Part shown: piece after piece, positions 48,084 to 57,241 of the stretch
Position numbering within the stretch: position 1 is the first letter of the stretch
Layout: the number at the start of each line of letters is the position of its first letter
Assembly: GCF_016313185.1 (NCBI RefSeq)
Contig: NZ_CP066218.1
Coordinates: forward strand, 2,356,001 to 2,420,000
Length of the DNA stretch: 64,000 nucleotides
Direction: 5' to 3'
Source: Mycolicibacterium baixiangningiae
GTDB taxonomy: Bacteria > Actinomycetota > Actinomycetes > Mycobacteriales > Mycobacteriaceae
Made by a program: the position numbers and the translations under genes
Notes under the pieces: generated by a model
What the model was told of the DNA's origin: nothing
The model's database searches: none
What the model saw: the letters and a program-made list of their open reading frames with translations, nothing else

Positions 48084-48874
48084 CTGCTCCTATCCAGCTC
48101 TGCAACGAACAGGTCAGCGAAGGGTCTGTCGGAGAACGGATTCTGGCCGGTGATGAGTTCTCGGTCATGCACTACATTGCATTCGAACGCGCCCCGCGAT
48201 TCCACCGCACCGCCCGCGGCGGTCAGTGCGTCCGCCGGGTAGAACAGCACCTGTTCGCCTTTGAGGATGTTCTGTTCGGCCCACTTCTCCTCTTCGTTGG
48301 AGAACACGGTCATCCGATAGCCCCTGTACTGCCAGCCCTGCGCGGCTGTCTGCGCGGCGTCTGGATCACCCTTGACGAGTGCTCGCCTGAACTCCTTCGC
48401 CCGAGGCATCGCGGCGGTCAGGGCGATGGGGCCGTGACACAGCAGCGCGGTCGGCTTGGACTCGGTGTGAAAGTGACGGAGCGCCTCCCCGAGGTCAGGG
48501 TCGTGCATCAGGTCGATCATCGGGGGGTGGCCGCCGGGCAGGAACACTCCGGCGTATCCGTCGAGCCCCTCCTCGATCGTAGAACGGATTGAGCGCGGGG
48601 TCCGGAGACCGGGGCTCGTCGCGACGAATTCGATCGCCTCCTCCAATGCCGTTGCGCTGCCGTCGAAGTAGTCGGCGTTCACGGAGAACTGTTCGACAAC
48701 CGGTGCGGTGCCCTTCGGAGTGGCGAGAACGGCCTCGTAGCCGGCGTCCACGATCGACCGCGCGGGGACGGCCAATTCATTGAGGTAGTAGCCGGTCGGC
48801 TCATGTCGACCGCTTCTCAGCTCGAAGGTGTGGCTGCTCGAGCCGACGATGAGGACTTTTCCCTTGGTGTTCAC
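48080..48874 (-). CDS. DJ-1/PfpI-superfamily protein, Hsp31/glyoxalase III-like
   Basis: This 264-residue protein has the DJ-1 nucleophile elbow ALLCHGPIALTA (Cys near residue 138) and the FLPGGHPPMIDL motif near 110, as in Hsp31-type glyoxalase III or protein deglycases. It is longer than the PfpI type. I start it at a GTG (48874) because GGGAG lies 6 nt upstream; an ATG two codons earlier sits directly on that site. It heads an operon with the aldo-keto reductase. Another DJ-1 pair occurs at 16.0-17.7 kb. Confidence 0.88.
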   Translation of the reverse strand: MNTKGKVLIVGSSSHTFELRSGRHEPTGYYLNELAVPARSIVDAGYEAVLATPKGTAPVVEQFSVNADYFDGSATALEEAIEFVATSPGLRTPRSIRSTIEEGLDGYAGVFLPGGHPPMIDLMHDPDLGEALRHFHTESKPTALLCHGPIALTAAMPRAKEFRRALVKGDPDAAQTAAQGWQYRGYRMTVFSNEEEKWAEQNILKGEQVLFYPADALTAAGGAVESRGAFECNVVHDRELITGQNPFSDRPFADLFVAELDRSR

Positions 48875-48967
48875 GATCATCTCCCGTTGTGAGCGAAGTG
48901 GATGGCGCCATCCTCGATCCAGAAGGTGACCGTTCACATCCGCCACCGGACAGTGCGATAGTGGGTC

Positions 48968-51697
48968 CTAGGTCGGCGGCAAGGCGCGGTCGAGTCGGCT
49001 CCGCGAATTGATGCCCAGCTTGGTGAACACCTTGCTCAGGTGATACTGGACCGTGCGAGCGCTGATGAAGAGTCGCGCGCCGATCTCGGGGTTCGACAAG
49101 CCATCACGGGCGAGCCGCGCGATCTGCGCCTCCTGCGCTGTCAGCTCCGTCGGGGCGGACGTCAGACTGCGCTTCCGAGCAGTCTGGCCGGTGGCTTTCA
49201 GTTCACGCCGAGCACGTTGGGCGAATGCGTCCATGCCCATCTCCTCGAGCATCGTGCACGCCTCGACCAACTGGACGCGGGCGTCGATTCGACGGTGCTG
49301 ACGTCGCAACCACTCGCCGTACAGCAGGTGAGCGCGAGCGACTTCGGAGCGAAGGCTTGTGCGGCCGAGCCTTTCGATCGCTTCACGATAGAGCTGCTCG
49401 GCGGCTTCGCCCTCGTTCAACAATGCGCCTGAGCGCGCCGCGATCCCTCGCGCCCACTCGGTGTCGCTGGCGTCAGTCATGTCGGTGAGGCGCCGGAAGG
49501 CATCTTCCGCCGTTTGCGCCTTTCCGGCGCGCACCGATGCCTCGATGAGCTCGACCGTCGCCCAGGTGGACGACGTGATGTCCCCGACGTACTCGATCGC
49601 CCGCTCGGCTGCGGTCACCGCTCTCGCATAGTCGCCGTGGCCGTTGTTCAGCAGTGCGTTCGCCCACGCGGTGACCGTGATGCCGATACCTTCACCGCGC
49701 GACGTGACGTCACGCTCGGTCGTTTCCGTCAGCGCGGCAACTTCTTCGAGGCTTCCGCGCATTGCGGCCAGACCGAGCCGGCCGTAAGGAGCGAGGTTGT
49801 TCCCCGTCGCGTCCGTCGCCGCCTGTGACTCCTCGACGAGTGCCGCAGCGGCGGCGAGATCGCCGGAGAACAACTGCATGAACACTCGGGAGCTGAGCGC
49901 CAACGGAAGCTCGCTGAGTGCGCCGTTCGCACGGGCAAGGTGAACATGTCTGTCGGAGAGCGCATCCCAGCGCCGTTCGTCCCACACGTGGATGGCGGCG
50001 ATGGACGCCAACCACAACCATCGAAGCTCGGCCTCGGCCGACATTCCGGTTCCGAAAGACGCCAATGCCCCGCGCAGGAGCGGCAGGCACGTCGGGTATC
50101 CCTGGTGGTAGTGCGCCACCAGGCCGTCCAGCAGAAGGTCTGGTGCGCGGGCGATTCCCGCGGAATGTGGCGCCGTGGCAGCGGCGCCGGCGACCTCCAG
50201 TACATCGGCGCCGACGGCCAAGCGCCCCGCGAACAAGGCCGCCGAGAACGCTTCGAGGTACGTTTCCCGCGAGAGATCCGGATCGACGGATTCCAGTCGG
50301 CCGGCCGCCTTGAGGAGCAGCGGCGGCGCATCGCTCCCGCGGCTGGTGACAAACGCGAGCTCTGCCCGCACGAGGTCGACGCGAGCCTGCTGGGCGTCAC
50401 CGAGCGGGCCGACTTCCGCCGTCGAAAGAAGTTCCGCCGCTCCCTCTCCCTCGCCGGCTTGAACTTTCGCCCACGCCGCGGCGAGCGCCCGGTCCACTCG
50501 GCTGTCAGCGGCCGACGTCAGCATCGTCGCGCGCTCGAGGAACGCCGCAGCGGCGGCCATTCCGCCCCGCGCCTGCGCCCTGCCCGCCGAGCCCACCAGT
50601 TCCACGGCGACATCTTCGTCCGGTCCTCGCGCGGCATGGGCTCGGTGCCAGGCCCTCCGGTCCGGGTCCAGCCGGCCGTCAGTGGCCTCTGCGAGCGCAC
50701 CGTGGGCTTGCCGCCGCTGCTCGGGGGACGCCGACTGATACGCCGCAGAACGCACGAGCGGATGCCTGAACCGCACGCGGGTCGCGTATTCACACAGTCC
50801 CGCCTCGCGGGCGGGTAAGGCCGCATCCTCGCCGATTCCGAGTCGCCGAGCGGCCCGCCAGACCAGGGCTGGATCGCCGGTCGGGTCCGCGGCCGCGATC
50901 ACGAGCAGGTGCCTCGTCGGGCCGGGTAGGACCTCGAATTGGCGTTGGATGCTCTCCTCGGCGCTTCGCGGAAGTTGCACCGCACCGGCGAGCCCGAACC
51001 CCCCGGCCAGCTGCGGGGTGGTCAACGCCCGCGGTAACTCCACCAGTGCGAGGGGGTTGCCGCGGGCCTCCGCGACAATCTGATTCCTCACCATTGCGTC
51101 CAGGCGCCCGGCGAGCACGTCGTCGAGCAGGGCGCGTGCATCCTTTTCGGGAAGGGGCTGAAGTGCCAATTGAGGCAACCCCTGCAGGTCGCTGCTCGGA
51201 GTACGCGCCGCAAAGATCAGCGCGACCGACTCCGCCGCCAATCGGCGAGCGACGAAGGCCAGGATCTGCGCTGAGACGCGGTCGAGCCACTGCTCGTCGT
51301 CGATCAAGCAGAGGAGCGGTTGCTCGTCGGCCGTATCGGACAGAAGGCCCAGGACTGCCAGACCCACGAGGAAGCGGTCCGGGGGAGGACCGGCACTCAT
51401 GCCGAACGCGGTACGCAGTGCGTCTCGCTGTGGCACGGGCAGCCGGCCGATGGTGTCCACCATGGATACGCACAATTGGTGCAGCCCGGCGTAAGCGAGT
51501 TCCATCTCTTGCTGAACGCCGACCGCACGCACGACGCGGCATCCGGACGCCCGTGCCGCGAGATACTCCATCAGAGCGGTCTTCCCGACACCTGGTTCGC
51601 CGTGCAACACCAGTGCTCGGCTCTCGCCCGCCGATACGGCATCGGCCAGCTGATCCAGAATGTCGCGTTCGGCGCGGCGGCCCCTCAACGTCGTCAC
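48968..51697 (-). CDS. LAL-type LuxR regulator with AAA ATPase
   Basis: This 909-residue regulator has an N-terminal STAND-like ATPase (Walker A GEPGVGKTAL near 34, Walker B LLCLIDDEQWLD near 130), a long helical TPR-like middle (about 350-820) and a C-terminal LuxR helix-turn-helix (LTAQEAQIARLARDGLSNPEIGARLFISARTVQYHL..). This is the LAL architecture of large ATP-regulated activators. The start is a GTG at 51697. It sits beside the DJ-1/AKR operon on the same strand but 93 bp away, a likely target. Codon and base use match the rest of the window. Confidence 0.92.
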   Translation of the reverse strand: MTTLRGRRAERDILDQLADAVSAGESRALVLHGEPGVGKTALMEYLAARASGCRVVRAVGVQQEMELAYAGLHQLCVSMVDTIGRLPVPQRDALRTAFGMSAGPPPDRFLVGLAVLGLLSDTADEQPLLCLIDDEQWLDRVSAQILAFVARRLAAESVALIFAARTPSSDLQGLPQLALQPLPEKDARALLDDVLAGRLDAMVRNQIVAEARGNPLALVELPRALTTPQLAGGFGLAGAVQLPRSAEESIQRQFEVLPGPTRHLLVIAAADPTGDPALVWRAARRLGIGEDAALPAREAGLCEYATRVRFRHPLVRSAAYQSASPEQRRQAHGALAEATDGRLDPDRRAWHRAHAARGPDEDVAVELVGSAGRAQARGGMAAAAAFLERATMLTSAADSRVDRALAAAWAKVQAGEGEGAAELLSTAEVGPLGDAQQARVDLVRAELAFVTSRGSDAPPLLLKAAGRLESVDPDLSRETYLEAFSAALFAGRLAVGADVLEVAGAAATAPHSAGIARAPDLLLDGLVAHYHQGYPTCLPLLRGALASFGTGMSAEAELRWLWLASIAAIHVWDERRWDALSDRHVHLARANGALSELPLALSSRVFMQLFSGDLAAAAALVEESQAATDATGNNLAPYGRLGLAAMRGSLEEVAALTETTERDVTSRGEGIGITVTAWANALLNNGHGDYARAVTAAERAIEYVGDITSSTWATVELIEASVRAGKAQTAEDAFRRLTDMTDASDTEWARGIAARSGALLNEGEAAEQLYREAIERLGRTSLRSEVARAHLLYGEWLRRQHRRIDARVQLVEACTMLEEMGMDAFAQRARRELKATGQTARKRSLTSAPTELTAQEAQIARLARDGLSNPEIGARLFISARTVQYHLSKVFTKLGINSRSRLDRALPPT

Positions 51698-51968
51698 ACC
51701 TCACCGCCTGGGCGGGCTCGGCGTCACGCAGTCGTCGGGGTCGGGCCGCGACGTCCGGGGCAGGACTTCGCCCACTGCTCACCTCCCGACGCGCGGCTCG
51801 TGCACGACTCGAGCCGCCGACCGGAAGCGCCGCAACCAACCCGCGAACGGACCCCGACAGCGACCTCACAATGACCGCGCACCAAGTGTTACATCGCGAT
51901 CCCGATCTGACGGGAGAACCGGCAACGTCTGCCCGAGGACGGCCACCGTGGGGACGGTCGGGCCTGGC
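51698..51968. other. Gap between LuxR regulator and SnoaL-like gene
   Basis: These 271 bp upstream of the LuxR start hold no supported gene. The part near 51870-51960 should carry the regulator's promoter; no TANNNT at leaderless distance is visible. Confidence 0.5.
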
Positions 51969-52364
51969 CTACTGCTGGGTGGCGGCCTGCTTGGTGCCGT
52001 AAACCTTCTCCATTAACGCTGTGTCGGCATGGATCTCGACGCGGACGGTCTTGCCGTCACGCAGCGTGAACACATCGGCGTCCGTGGTGCGGTTGCCGTC
52101 CATGACCACATCGGTCAATGCCACCACCGTGTCACCGTCGGCGAGTAACCGGTTCACCCGGACCTCGAGCGGCTTCTCGGCCATCTTGGCCAGGAACGAG
52201 CCGAGTTCACCCTTGCCGTGATACGTGCCGCTGATCGTGCTGTTACCCGGCTGCATCCATTCGACGTTGTCGTCGAAGACGCTCATCACCGCTTCGATGT
52301 CACCTGCGCTGAAGGCGTCGTAACCCTTCTTGACGGTCTCGATGTTCTGTTCCTGTTCCGACAT
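51969..52364 (-). CDS. SnoaL/NTF2-like protein
   Basis: This 131-residue protein has the NTF2-like cone fold (KGYDAFSAGDIEAVMSVFDDNVEWMQPG at the start, DADVFTLRDGKTVRVEIHADTALM at the end). Members are ketosteroid isomerase-like enzymes or ligand binders. The start is the ATG at 52364 (MSEQEQN), with AAAGGG upstream. It is a single gene, and its role is not predictable. It is the last gene of the region without M. tuberculosis synteny. Confidence 0.88.
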   Translation of the reverse strand: MSEQEQNIETVKKGYDAFSAGDIEAVMSVFDDNVEWMQPGNSTISGTYHGKGELGSFLAKMAEKPLEVRVNRLLADGDTVVALTDVVMDGNRTTDADVFTLRDGKTVRVEIHADTALMEKVYGTKQAATQQ

Positions 52365-52539
52365 GATCCATACCCTTTCGTGCCCTCCGATGGGGTGGCT
52401 GTGCTGGCCGGGCCGGATCGCGAGTCGGTCAGACCAACTCCGCCACGTCGATTGTCGACCCGTCGCTGCACGTAAGGAAGGGCGCCGAACACAGGTAACC
52501 AGTGTTATGAACACATGCAATGAAGTTGCGCCGCAGGGG

Positions 52540-52938
52540 CTAACGCGAGGGCGGGGCGAAGAACTCGAGGGCCACCCCGTCGGGGTCGCGGAAGCTCAAC
52601 CCCGATCCGTAGTCAGCGTCGACGATCCCGCCGTGGGTGACCCCGAGTTCGTCGAGTCGGCGCTCCCACTGCTCGAGTTCGCCGCGGTCGGCGCAAGCGA
52701 ACCCGACGTGGTCGAGGCCGGGGTCGAACTCGCTGAACTGCCCGTCGCCCGCCGGACGGTCGTGCTGGTGGATGCCGAACAGGGTGCCGTCCGCGAACGC
52801 CCACACCAGGTGGCGGAATCCGGCGTCGGTGTGCTCGTCGAGTATCGGGTCGGCGTCGAAGAGCGTGCGGTACCACGGCCCGCTGGCCTCGACATCGCGC
52901 ACCGTGACAGCGACGTGGTTGACTCCGTTGATCGCCAT
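52540..52938 (-). CDS. VOC-family (glyoxalase/bleomycin resistance) protein
   Basis: This 132-residue protein has two betaalphabetabetabeta modules typical of vicinal-oxygen-chelate proteins. Metal-ligand positions are His in NGVNHVAVTVRD, His in LDHVGFACAD and Glu in GVALEFFAPP. It is probably a dioxygenase-like or isomerase-like enzyme of unknown substrate. The ATG at 52938 has AGGAAAGG upstream. It is divergent from cobD across 64 bp. Confidence 0.92.
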   Translation of the reverse strand: MAINGVNHVAVTVRDVEASGPWYRTLFDADPILDEHTDAGFRHLVWAFADGTLFGIHQHDRPAGDGQFSEFDPGLDHVGFACADRGELEQWERRLDELGVTHGGIVDADYGSGLSFRDPDGVALEFFAPPSR

Positions 52939-53002
52939 GGGTCTGTGCCTTTCCTCGACATGTGGTCGCATCGAGTCAAGCACCGTATGAGACGCTCCCG
53001 GG

Positions 53003-54040
53003 ATGGTTTCGCCGATCATGCGTGCCCGCGCCGCAGGCATCGCCGCCGGTCTGCTCGCCGACGCGGTGTTGGGAGATCCGCAGCGCTGGCACCCGGTGGC
53101 CGGGTTCGGCGGTGCCGCAGCTCGATTCGAGCGCATCACCTACGCCGACTCCCGGTGGGCGGGTACCGTGCACACCGGTGGCCTGCTCACCGCGTTGGCG
53201 TTCGGGGGAGTCGCCGCTGAGCGGGCGGCGGCACGTCGTGGGCCACTGGCCACCGCCACCCTCACCGCGGCCACCACATTCGTGGCCGCCGGGGGCACGT
53301 CGCTGTCGCGGGTAGGCGCCCGGCTCTCCCACCTGCTCGACAGGGATGACGTCGACGGTGGCCGGCTACTACTGCCGTCGCTGTGCGGCCGTGACCCCTC
53401 GGTGCTCGATGCCGCGGGGCTGACCCGCGCGGCCACCGAGTCGATCGCCGAGAACACCTCCGACGCACAGGTGGCGCCGCTGCTCTGGGCGGCCGTCGCC
53501 GGCGTGCCCGGACTCCTGGTGTACCGGGGCGCGAACACCCTGGACGCGATGATCGGCAACCGCTCGCCGAGATACGCCCGGTTCGGTTGGGCCGCCGCGA
53601 GATTCGACGATGTGCTGAACTACGTTCCCGCCCGCGCGTCGGGTGTGTTGACGGCGGTCTGCGCGCCGGTGGTGGGAGGATCACCGACGGCCGCGCTGCG
53701 TGCGTGGCGGCATGACGCCCGCAGGCATCCCAGCCCGAACGCCGGGGTGGCCGAAGCGGCGTTCGCCGGTGCGCTGGGGGTGCGACTGGGCGGGCCGACG
53801 CAGTACGCCCACGAGTTGGAGATCAGACCCACGCTCGGCGACGGACGCAGCCCCGCGGTGGCGGATCTGCGCCGGGCGGTGCGGTTGTCGCGCGCGGTGC
53901 AGACGGCGGCCGGGGTACTGGCGGTCGTGGTCAGCGCCGCCGGCCGTAGCGGTCGGCGAGCTTGTCCTCGGGAGTTGCGGGTGCCTGTGACTGGGCGGCG
54001 GCCTTGTCGCGGCGACGCTGGCGGATCTCGGCGTAGATGA
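53003..54040 (+). CDS. cobD: Adenosylcobinamide-phosphate synthase (CbiB/CobD) with odd C-terminal extension
   Basis: This 345-residue membrane protein of cobalamin assembly attaches the aminopropanol arm to adenosylcobyric acid. Conserved are LLADAVLGDPQRWHPV at the N-terminus, AATESIAENTSDAQVAPLLW near 150 and RGANTLDAMIGNRSPRYARFG near 175, with the usual membrane segments. The normal protein ends near residue 310; here about 35 Arg-rich residues (53931-54040) read antisense through the convergent SURF1 gene. I infer that the original stop was lost. The core should be functional. Confidence 0.9.
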   Translation: MVSPIMRARAAGIAAGLLADAVLGDPQRWHPVAGFGGAAARFERITYADSRWAGTVHTGGLLTALAFGGVAAERAAARRGPLATATLTAATTFVAAGGTSLSRVGARLSHLLDRDDVDGGRLLLPSLCGRDPSVLDAAGLTRAATESIAENTSDAQVAPLLWAAVAGVPGLLVYRGANTLDAMIGNRSPRYARFGWAAARFDDVLNYVPARASGVLTAVCAPVVGGSPTAALRAWRHDARRHPSPNAGVAEAAFAGALGVRLGGPTQYAHELEIRPTLGDGRSPAVADLRRAVRLSRAVQTAAGVLAVVVSAAGRSGRRACPRELRVPVTGRRPCRGDAGGSRRR

Positions 54041-54743
54041 AGTAGCCGACGCCGATCGGCGCGATGACGCCGAAGGCGATCCACTGGATTCCGTACGACA
54101 GGAACGGGCCGGCGTCGAGGTGCGGCAATCCGATGACGCCGAGGCCGCCCGGCTGATCCTCGACCAACTGCAGGTACGAACCGGCCAGCGGCACACCGGT
54201 CAGCGCGGAGATCTGGCCGGGGTTGATCGCGTACACCTGCGGTATGCCGTTCTCCCGCAACGGTTCCTTACCGGGCGGAACCGGTTCGGCGTCACGCAGG
54301 CGTGCGGTGATGCTCACGGTTGCGGTGGGGGCCGGCTCGATCGGCGGCACCGCCGTGCCCTGTTCGGGTTTCACGTACCCGCGGTCCACCAGCACCGTCG
54401 GGCCGCCGTCGACGGCGAACGGCACCAGCACCTCGTAGGCCGGGTCGCCGTCGACGACCCGCAGCCGAGCCAGCACCTGCGCCTCGGGCAGGTACCGCCC
54501 GGTCGCGGTGACCCGCCGCCACTGTTCGTCCGGTGCGGCCGAATCCTGTTCGGGCAGCACCGAGGTGACCGGAACGGGTTCGGCGGTGACGGATCGGGAG
54601 ATCTGGTCGTTCTCGCGCGAGGTCGTGGTGTTCTTGCCGAGCTGCCAGGGCGCCAGCACGGTGAAGCACAGGTAGGCGAAGGCGAGCACCACCACGTACA
54701 GCGCCAGCCATGCCGGCCGCAGCAGGAACGCCCAGCGCTTCAT
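53931..54743 (-). CDS. SURF1-family cytochrome oxidase assembly protein (Rv2235 type)
   Basis: This 270-residue protein has two membrane helices at the ends (about 7-33 and 217-240), a periplasmic domain with APWQLGKN at the start, and GRYLPEAQVLARLRV, the strand pattern of SURF1. It helps heme or copper insertion into the aa3 oxidase. The start overlaps the ptpA stop (TGATG). The last 110 bp overlap the cobD extension on the other strand. Confidence 0.94.
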   Translation of the reverse strand: MKRWAFLLRPAWLALYVVVLAFAYLCFTVLAPWQLGKNTTTSRENDQISRSVTAEPVPVTSVLPEQDSAAPDEQWRRVTATGRYLPEAQVLARLRVVDGDPAYEVLVPFAVDGGPTVLVDRGYVKPEQGTAVPPIEPAPTATVSITARLRDAEPVPPGKEPLRENGIPQVYAINPGQISALTGVPLAGSYLQLVEDQPGGLGVIGLPHLDAGPFLSYGIQWIAFGVIAPIGVGYFIYAEIRQRRRDKAAAQSQAPATPEDKLADRYGRRR

Positions 54744-55243
54744 CAGCTCGCGATTCCCCGCGTCGCGAGTTGTTCGTCGACCCAGTCGTGCAGCCCCGGC
54801 AGGGCCGCCTCGATCACGGCGAAGACGTCCTCGAAATCGTCCTGCGTGCCGTAGTAGGGGTCCTCCACGTCGAGTGGGTGCGCCGCCGATCGCGGGTCGA
54901 ACGAGCGCAGCATGCGCAGCCGCCCGGCCGGCACCCCGAGCTCGCTGAGCATCCGGACGTGGTTGCGGCCCAGCGCGACGACCAGGTCGGCGGACAGGTG
55001 GTCGTCGTCGACCTGGGCGGCCTCGTGAGCGGTGGGGTAGCCGTGGGCGCGCAGCACATGGACCGCCCGCACGTCGGCGGGGTCACCGGCGTGCCAGCCG
55101 CCGGTGCCCGCGCTGCTGACCCGCACCGCCCCGGACAGGCCGCGTTCGGCGATCTGGTGGGCGAACACCTTCTCGGCGATCGGCGAACGGCAGATGTTGC
55201 CCGAACAGACGAACGTGACGTGCAGCGGCGATGATTCAGACAC
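54743..55243 (-). CDS. ptpA: Low-molecular-weight protein tyrosine phosphatase PtpA
   Basis: This 166-residue phosphatase has signature CSGNICRS (Cys13, Arg19) and the general-acid Asp128 in EDPYYG, with the tyrosines of that loop (Y130, Y131) that PtkA phosphorylates in M. tuberculosis. The GTG start at 55243 overlaps the HAD gene by 8 bp; the stop overlaps the SURF1 start. The M. tuberculosis enzyme is secreted into macrophages; that cannot be assumed for this organism. Confidence 0.95.
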   Translation of the reverse strand: MSESSPLHVTFVCSGNICRSPIAEKVFAHQIAERGLSGAVRVSSAGTGGWHAGDPADVRAVHVLRAHGYPTAHEAAQVDDDHLSADLVVALGRNHVRMLSELGVPAGRLRMLRSFDPRSAAHPLDVEDPYYGTQDDFEDVFAVIEAALPGLHDWVDEQLATRGIAS

Positions 55244-55913
55244 CCAGCACCTCCCGCAGGTCGGCCACCGTCTCCACGTGCGCGAGCACGGGCACCTCGG
55301 TGGGCTCGCTGAAATCGGCGCGACCGTATCCCCAGCCGACCACCACGGTGTCGATACCGTGTGCCGCGGCACCCTCGACGTCGTGCCACCGGTCGCCGAC
55401 CATCACCACCCGGTCGGGCAGCGGTTCGAGCCGGGCCAGCGCGGAGGCCACGACGTCGGCCTTCGCGGCCCGGGTGCCGTCCGGGCTGGCGCCCGCGATG
55501 ACCTCGAAGAAGCCGTCCAGGCCGAAGTGGGCCAGGATGCGCTGCGCGGTCGGCTCGGCTTTCGACGTCGCCACGGCCAGGCGGACGCCCGCCGCCTGCA
55601 GATCCGCCAGCAGGGCCGGGATGCCGTCGAAGGTGCGGTTCATCGACCACCCCCGGGACGTGTAGTCGGCCCGGTAGGCGGCGATCGCCTCATCAACCCG
55701 CTCGCCGAGGCCCAGCGAGCGCAGGGTGTGGTGCATCGGGGGTCCGACGATGCGGCTGACCAGATCACCGTCCGGAACGGGCGCCCCGACCTCGCCCAGT
55801 GCATGCCGGAAGCTCGCCACGATGCCCTGCGCGGAATCGGTGAGCGTGCCGTCCAGATCGAACAGCACCAGCTGCGGGCGGGTGGCGGTGGAACGGTCCA
55901 GCGTGTCGGTCAC
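55236..55913 (-). CDS. ptkA: HAD-family phosphatase/kinase, PtkA-like (Rv2232)
   Basis: This 225-residue HAD hydrolase has motif [11 protein letters not shown] (Asp19, Asp21), cap domain C1, motif II TSKAEP and motif [14 protein letters not shown]. In M. tuberculosis this gene encodes PtkA, a HAD protein reported to phosphorylate PtpA. Here it precedes ptpA with an 8-bp overlap. The GTG at 55913 is chosen with a GGAG 9 nt upstream. Family phosphatase activity (phosphoglycolate-like) is the alternative. Confidence 0.93.
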   Translation of the reverse strand: MTDTLDRSTATRPQLVLFDLDGTLTDSAQGIVASFRHALGEVGAPVPDGDLVSRIVGPPMHHTLRSLGLGERVDEAIAAYRADYTSRGWSMNRTFDGIPALLADLQAAGVRLAVATSKAEPTAQRILAHFGLDGFFEVIAGASPDGTRAAKADVVASALARLEPLPDRVVMVGDRWHDVEGAAAHGIDTVVVGWGYGRADFSEPTEVPVLAHVETVADLREVLGV

Positions 55914-55970
55914 ACTTCCATTCTCCCCGATGTCACGGGGTCGTTCGGCTCGGCGTCCTGCACCGCCCAC

Positions 55971-55976
55971 TACTGT
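55971..55976 (+). promoter_or_regulatory. Leaderless-type -10 element before the cobC remnant
   Basis: TACTGT matches TANNNT and ends 6 nt before the GTG at 55983. It would drive the remnant and the Nif3 gene behind it. Confidence 0.5.
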
Positions 55977-55982
55977 CGTGCT

Positions 55983-56105
55983 GTGTCACGTCTCGCGCCG
56001 CAGGCGACCAGGTACAACGGCGGCCCCGCCGTGCCGCTGTCGTGGCTGGTCGAGCGCCTGCCGGTGCGGACGGGCGGCCGATTCCCGACGGAGGCGATGC
56101 GATGA
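55983..56105 (+). pseudogene. Degraded CobC-like aminotransferase remnant
   Basis: This 40-codon frame (GTG start) reads [14 protein letters not shown]...[11 protein letters not shown]...GRFPTEAMR, the N-terminus of the PLP-dependent CobC/threonine-phosphate decarboxylase-like protein that sits here in M. tuberculosis (Rv2231c), with the N-terminal region shortened and all the rest missing. The leaderless promoter is intact, and its stop overlaps the Nif3 start (ATGA), so it may now act as a leader peptide. The match is from memory and short, so the origin is likely, not certain. Confidence 0.5.
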
Positions 56106-57241
56106 GCGTGCGGCTGGCCGACGTGATCGCCGTGCTCGACGCGGCCTATCCACCGCGACTGGCGGCCGACTGGGATTCGGTCGGGCTGGTGTGCGGTGAC
56201 CCGGACGAACCCGTCGACTCGGTGACCGTCGCGGTCGACCCCACCGAGGCCGTCATCGCCCGGGTACCGGAGCGCGGGCTGCTGCTGGCGCATCACCCGC
56301 TGCTGCTGCGCGGCGTGGACACCGTCGCGGCGAGCACCCCCAAGGGCGCGCTCGTGCACTCGCTGATCCGCACCGGCCGCGCCCTGTTCACCGCACACAC
56401 CAACGCCGACTCCGCCTCGCCGGGGGTCTCCGACGCGCTGGCCGCCGCGGTGGGGCTCACCGTCGAAGAGGTGCTCTCGCCGGTCTCCGCCGACACCGAG
56501 CTGGACAAGTGGGTGGTCTACGTTCCGACCGAGGACGCCGATGCGGTGCGCGAGGCAGTGTTCGATGCGGGTGGCGGCCAGATCGGCGACTACTCACACT
56601 GCAGCTGGAGCGCATCGGGAACTGGACAGTTCCTCCCACACGACGGCGCCTCGCCGGCCATCGGCAACGTCGGCTCCCTGGAGCGCGTCGCCGAGGAGCG
56701 GGTGGAGGTGATCGCGCCTGCGGCCCGGCGCCGGGAGCTGCTCAGCGCCGTGCGCGCGGCGCATCCCTACGAGGAGCCCGCCTTCGACATCTTCAGCATC
56801 GCGCCGATCCCCGGGGACGTCGGAATCGGCCGCATCGGCTCGTTACCGGCACCGGAGCCGTTGGCCGACTTCGTCTCCCGTGTCAACGCCGCCCTGCCCG
56901 CCACGACGTGGGGTGTGCGTGCGGCCGGGGACCCGTCGAGCATGGTGTCGCGGGTGGCCGTGTGCGGGGGAGCGGGGGATTCACTGCTCGCCACGGTGGC
57001 CCGCGCCGACGTGCAGGTGTACCTGACGGCCGATCTTCGTCATCACCCCGCCGACGAGCACCGCCGGGCATCGCCGGTGGCGCTGGTGGACGTCGCCCAC
57101 TGGGCCAGCGAGTTCCCCTGGTGCGAACAGGCTGCCGGGGTGCTGCGTGAGCACTTCTCCGATGCGTTACCGGTGCGGGTCTGCGACCTGCGCACCGATC
57201 CGTGGAACCTAGGGACTGGTAGGGGTACAAGTGAAAGCTGA
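56102..57241 (+). CDS. Nif3-like dinuclear metal-centre protein (Rv2230c type)
   Basis: This 379-residue protein has the Nif3/NGG1p family core split by an inserted PII-like domain. Metal ligands include HHP in [11 protein letters not shown] and HTN in [10 protein letters not shown]; the late DVAHWASE carries another His and Glu. Function is not established; the fold suggests a hydrolase. The ATG at 56102 overlaps the stop of the cobC remnant. The next gene overlaps its stop by 11 bp. Confidence 0.94.
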   Translation: MSVRLADVIAVLDAAYPPRLAADWDSVGLVCGDPDEPVDSVTVAVDPTEAVIARVPERGLLLAHHPLLLRGVDTVAASTPKGALVHSLIRTGRALFTAHTNADSASPGVSDALAAAVGLTVEEVLSPVSADTELDKWVVYVPTEDADAVREAVFDAGGGQIGDYSHCSWSASGTGQFLPHDGASPAIGNVGSLERVAEERVEVIAPAARRRELLSAVRAAHPYEEPAFDIFSIAPIPGDVGIGRIGSLPAPEPLADFVSRVNAALPATTWGVRAAGDPSSMVSRVAVCGGAGDSLLATVARADVQVYLTADLRHHPADEHRRASPVALVDVAHWASEFPWCEQAAGVLREHFSDALPVRVCDLRTDPWNLGTGRGTSES

